NCBI RefSeq assembly: GCF_009823805.1
Contig: NZ_WUEK01000017.1
Location: 18,265-82,264 of the forward strand
Origin: Nocardioides flavescens
GTDB lineage: Bacteria > Actinomycetota > Actinomycetes > Propionibacteriales > Nocardioidaceae
Direction of reading: 5' to 3'
Length of the DNA: 64,000 nucleotides
Positions within the stretch are counted from its first letter, which is position 1. Each line of letters begins with the position of its first letter. Below the pieces are notes generated by a model that worked only from the letters and a program-made list of their open reading frames with translations, did no database searches and was not told the origin of the DNA. Of the stretch, positions 62,224 to 64,000 are shown piece by piece. Both the position numbers and the translations under genes were made by a program.

Positions 62224-62246
62224 GTCACTCCGCTAGTTGAAGTACC
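62224..62246 (-). promoter_or_regulatory. operator-like element, copy 5 (GTCAC-N13-GTACC)
   Basis: GTCACTCCG is the same as at the left of copy 4; the spacer ends GTTGAA. Its distance to the SnoaL-like gene (about 100 bases) and its separation from copy 1 suggest it serves the minus-strand gene. Confidence 0.5.
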
Positions 62247-62342
62247 GAATCGCAGGTCGTGACCGGTTCGTGACCGGCCCCGTGAACGCCGCGGAACGGG
62301 CCACGCGGAAGTGCTTGACGCCCCGATCCGGGCGTCCCTATG

Positions 62343-62365
62343 GTCACGTCGTTAGTTGTAGTGAC
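62343..62365 (+). promoter_or_regulatory. operator-like element, copy 1 (GTCAC-N13-GTGAC)
   Basis: The best copy, extendable to GGTCAC...GTGACC (62342-62366). The spacer ends GTTGTA, and downstream bases match those of copy 2 before livG. It lies 88 bases before the start of the lipoprotein gene. Confidence 0.7.
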
Positions 62366-62453
62366 CAGCCTCACGGCCGGTCGAGAAGCGTCCCGGATCG
62401 ACTCGGCGCCGGGCCACCCACCTGCACTCGCACCAACCATCGAGAGGTCCTCC

Positions 62454-63749
62454 ATGCCCATCAACCTCCGCCGCGCGTGGGCTGCCCCCGCCTGCGGGCT
62501 CGCCGTCGTCCTGACCCTCGCGGGCTGCTCGCAGTCCGACTCCTCCGGCTCGGACGCCGGCGGCGGCTCGGGCTCCGGCTCCGAGGCCGCGAGCTTCTTC
62601 AACGTCGACGACTGCACCGACCCCGACGCCGCCACGGCGAAGATCGACGGCGGCATCAAGATCGGCTACACGCTGCCGCTCTCGGGCCCGGTCGCCGGTC
62701 CGGTGCAGATCAACCAGTACGGCTTCGACGCGCGCATCCAGGCGTTCAACGACGCCGGTGGCCTCGACGGCCAGAAGATCGAGGTCGTCAAGAAGGACGA
62801 CGCCTTCGCCCCCGACAAGGCCAAGGCCAACGTCGTCGACCTGATCCAGAACGACGACGTCGACGCGCTCGTGACCTTCGGCTCCGGCCAGGTCGGCGCC
62901 ATCGCCGACGACCAGAACGCCGCGTGCGTGCCGCTGCTCTACCCCAGCGCCACCAACCCGGAGTACTTCGACATCGAGTCCTACCCCTGGACCGTCCAGT
63001 TCCTGCCCGCCGCCGACCGCGAGACCCGCTACGTCGTGCAGCAGATGACCGCCGCGATGGGCGGCACCGACTTCACCGTCGGCATCGCCGCCAACGAGAC
63101 GGCCAGCGGCCAGACCAACGCCGAGAACTTCACCAAGGCCGCCGAGGACGCCGGGATCGAGATCGCGGCGACCGTGCCCGACACCGACCCGACCGCTGCC
63201 GCGACCCAGCTGAAGGCGGCCAACGTCGACGTCGTCTACCACTCGGGCCTCTCCGGCACCTGCGCCGGCCTCAACGTCTCCATGGACCGCATCGGCTTCA
63301 AGCCCGAGCTGGTCATGCTGCCCTCGAGCTGCGCACTGAGCGCCGAGTTCGTCGCCGCCGGCGCCCCCGCCGAGGGCGCGACCCTGCCGCTCTACATGAA
63401 GGAGCCCGACCAGCCGGGCGCCGACTCCGACGAGGGCGTCCAGGAGTACCTCGACCAGATGGGCGACGTCGAGTCGATCAGCGACCCGGTCACCACCGCC
63501 GGCTGGGTGCAGGCCGACCTGCTCATCGCCACCATCCAGCAGGCCGCGGAGTCCGAGGAGGGCCTCACCCGGGCCAGCATGCTCACCGCCGCCCGCTCGC
63601 TCGACTACAGCTCGCCGATGTTCCTCGACGGCGTGTCGTGGAAGAGCACCCCGGAGAAGCTGACCGGCGTCAGCGGCTTCCAGGCCGGCGTGTGGTCGGC
63701 CGCCGACCAGACCTTCGTGCCCTCGGGCGAGACGATCCAGGTCGACTGA
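62454..63749 (+). CDS. branched-chain-type ABC transporter substrate-binding lipoprotein
   Basis: A 431-residue type I periplasmic-binding-fold protein of the LivJ-like family. The signal MPINLRRAWAAPACGLAVVLTLAGC has a lipobox (LAGC), so it is anchored on the outer face of the membrane. IKIGYTLPLSGPVAGPVQINQYGFDARIQAFNDAGGL begins the domain, followed by EVVKKDDAFAPDKAKANVVDLIQNDDVDALVTFGSG and ATNPEYFDI. It probably delivers the substrate to LivHMGF encoded 45 kb away, with which it shares a promoter element. Conserved Ser/Thr contacts of amino-acid binders were not checked; the substrate is open. Confidence 0.92.
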   Translation: MPINLRRAWAAPACGLAVVLTLAGCSQSDSSGSDAGGGSGSGSEAASFFNVDDCTDPDAATAKIDGGIKIGYTLPLSGPVAGPVQINQYGFDARIQAFNDAGGLDGQKIEVVKKDDAFAPDKAKANVVDLIQNDDVDALVTFGSGQVGAIADDQNAACVPLLYPSATNPEYFDIESYPWTVQFLPAADRETRYVVQQMTAAMGGTDFTVGIAANETASGQTNAENFTKAAEDAGIEIAATVPDTDPTAAATQLKAANVDVVYHSGLSGTCAGLNVSMDRIGFKPELVMLPSSCALSAEFVAAGAPAEGATLPLYMKEPDQPGADSDEGVQEYLDQMGDVESISDPVTTAGWVQADLLIATIQQAAESEEGLTRASMLTAARSLDYSSPMFLDGVSWKSTPEKLTGVSGFQAGVWSAADQTFVPSGETIQVD

Positions 63750-63777
63750 CTCGCGCCTGCTGCAGGCGTACGGCGCG

Positions 63778-63820
63778 AGGCGCCGGTCGCGGACTCCCCT
63801 AGGGTCTGCGGCCGGCGCCT
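63778..63820 (+). terminator. terminator of the lipoprotein gene
   Basis: AGGCGCCGG...GAC at 63778-63794 pairs with GTC...CCGGCGCCT at 63804-63820, two mismatches, around CCCTAGG. Outer bases (GCGTACG and CGTACGC) extend the stem. It lies 28 bases after the stop codon. Confidence 0.7.
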
Positions 63821-63841
63821 TCGTGCGTCGTACGCACCAGC

Positions 63842-63932
63842 GGTTGAGGAAGGGCGAAGTCCCTTCCTCCCGGTGGTTGAGGAAGGACGAAGTCCTGTCT
63901 CGAAACCACTCCTGCCGAGACGTGGTTTCGAG
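63842..63932. repeat. dispersed GGTTGAGG repeat, three units
   Basis: A partial unit (GGTTGAGGAAGGGCGAAGTCCC) is followed by a full one (GGTGGTTGAGGAAGGACGAA, GTCCTGTCTCGAAACCAC at 63872-63908), and by an inverted partial unit (GTGGTTTCGAGACGGTCGC). It is the same family as at 21202 and 22933, using the alternate middle GGACGAAGTCC. Confidence 0.75.
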
Positions 63933-63939
63933 ACGGTCG

Positions 63940-64000
63940 CTAGCTGTTGTGTCCGGGGAGGTTGGGCACGAGGTCGATGGGTGACTTGCCTTTGAGGGCG
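63940..64000 (-). mobile_element. 3' end of a transposase gene (possibly IS481-like)
   Basis: On the minus strand the frame to the window edge encodes ALKGKSPIDLVPNLPGHNS and a TAG stop (63940-63942). A short ending with a GKSP motif and a hydrophobic PNL is like that of several rve-type transposases (IS481/IS3), but 19 residues are too few to be sure. It abuts the dispersed repeat. Confidence 0.4.

Larger units (their letters stand above)
62126..62453. promoter_or_regulatory. divergent promoter region with two operator-like elements
   Basis: A 328-base spacer without a gene. It holds element 5 (62224-62246), nearer the SnoaL-like gene, and element 1 (62343-62365), 88 bases before the lipoprotein start; each is listed separately. 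Confidence 0.6.

Overview
The window is high-GC DNA with many GTG starts, GGAGG-type ribosome sites and 4-nt GTGA/ATGA gene overlaps. Gene content and style point to an actinobacterium, most likely Nocardioides or a close relative (inference; there is no rRNA here). No tRNA, rRNA or CRISPR array was recognised.

Layout. 1-3.7 kb: a catabolic operon (amino-acid-synthesis-like tail, alpha/beta hydrolase, aldehyde dehydrogenase, tautomerase, LLM flavoprotein). 3.7-10.2 kb: an ATPase of the anti-sigma type, a solute-binding-like protein, then an Entner-Doudoroff operon zwf-edd-eda with a divergent ROK regulator. 10.4-30.6 kb: acyl-CoA catabolism (acyl-CoA ligases, enoyl-CoA hydratase, thiolase, SDRs, VOC proteins, NMO-type flavoprotein) with a LivGFHM importer and three HxlR regulators, each made of two fused HxlR halves. 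30.8-44.8 kb: an accessory, less GC-rich defence island. It holds a frameshifted kptA, a two-gene CBASS (CD-NTase plus HNH-SAVED effector), AbiGi-like and Abi_C proteins, several HEPN-type small proteins, a PD-(D/E)XK-like nuclease, a NERD protein and a tyrosine recombinase. 44.8-51.1 kb: more catabolism (TesB thioesterase, DUF1295, SDR, SCP-x-type thiolase, carotenoid-oxygenase-family protein, VOC). 51.1-55.5 kb: a small accessory pocket (secreted protein, Fic, HTH plus nucleotidyltransferase pair). 55.5-63.8 kb: three acyl-CoA ligases, an SDR, a SnoaL-like protein and the branched-chain-type solute-binding lipoprotein. The last 61 bases look like a transposase tail.

How it fits together. 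The catabolic blocks on either side of the defence island look like one regulon. Eight promoters carry the same 23-bp element, GTCAC-N13-GTGAC or a close variant. They include those of livGFHM and of the distant solute-binding lipoprotein, which probably form one transporter. A plausible job is uptake of a carboxylate or phenylpropanoid-like compound, CoA activation and beta-oxidation; the substrate cannot be read from the sequence.

The most unusual structure is in the island. A 10-bp word, GGATCTGCCG, occurs four times in one orientation, plus one one-mismatch copy and one matching right half, always between genes. The recombinase gene sits exactly between a left half and a right half of the palindromic site. 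This looks like an integron-like set of defence cassettes served by a non-IntI tyrosine recombinase; that reading is a hypothesis.
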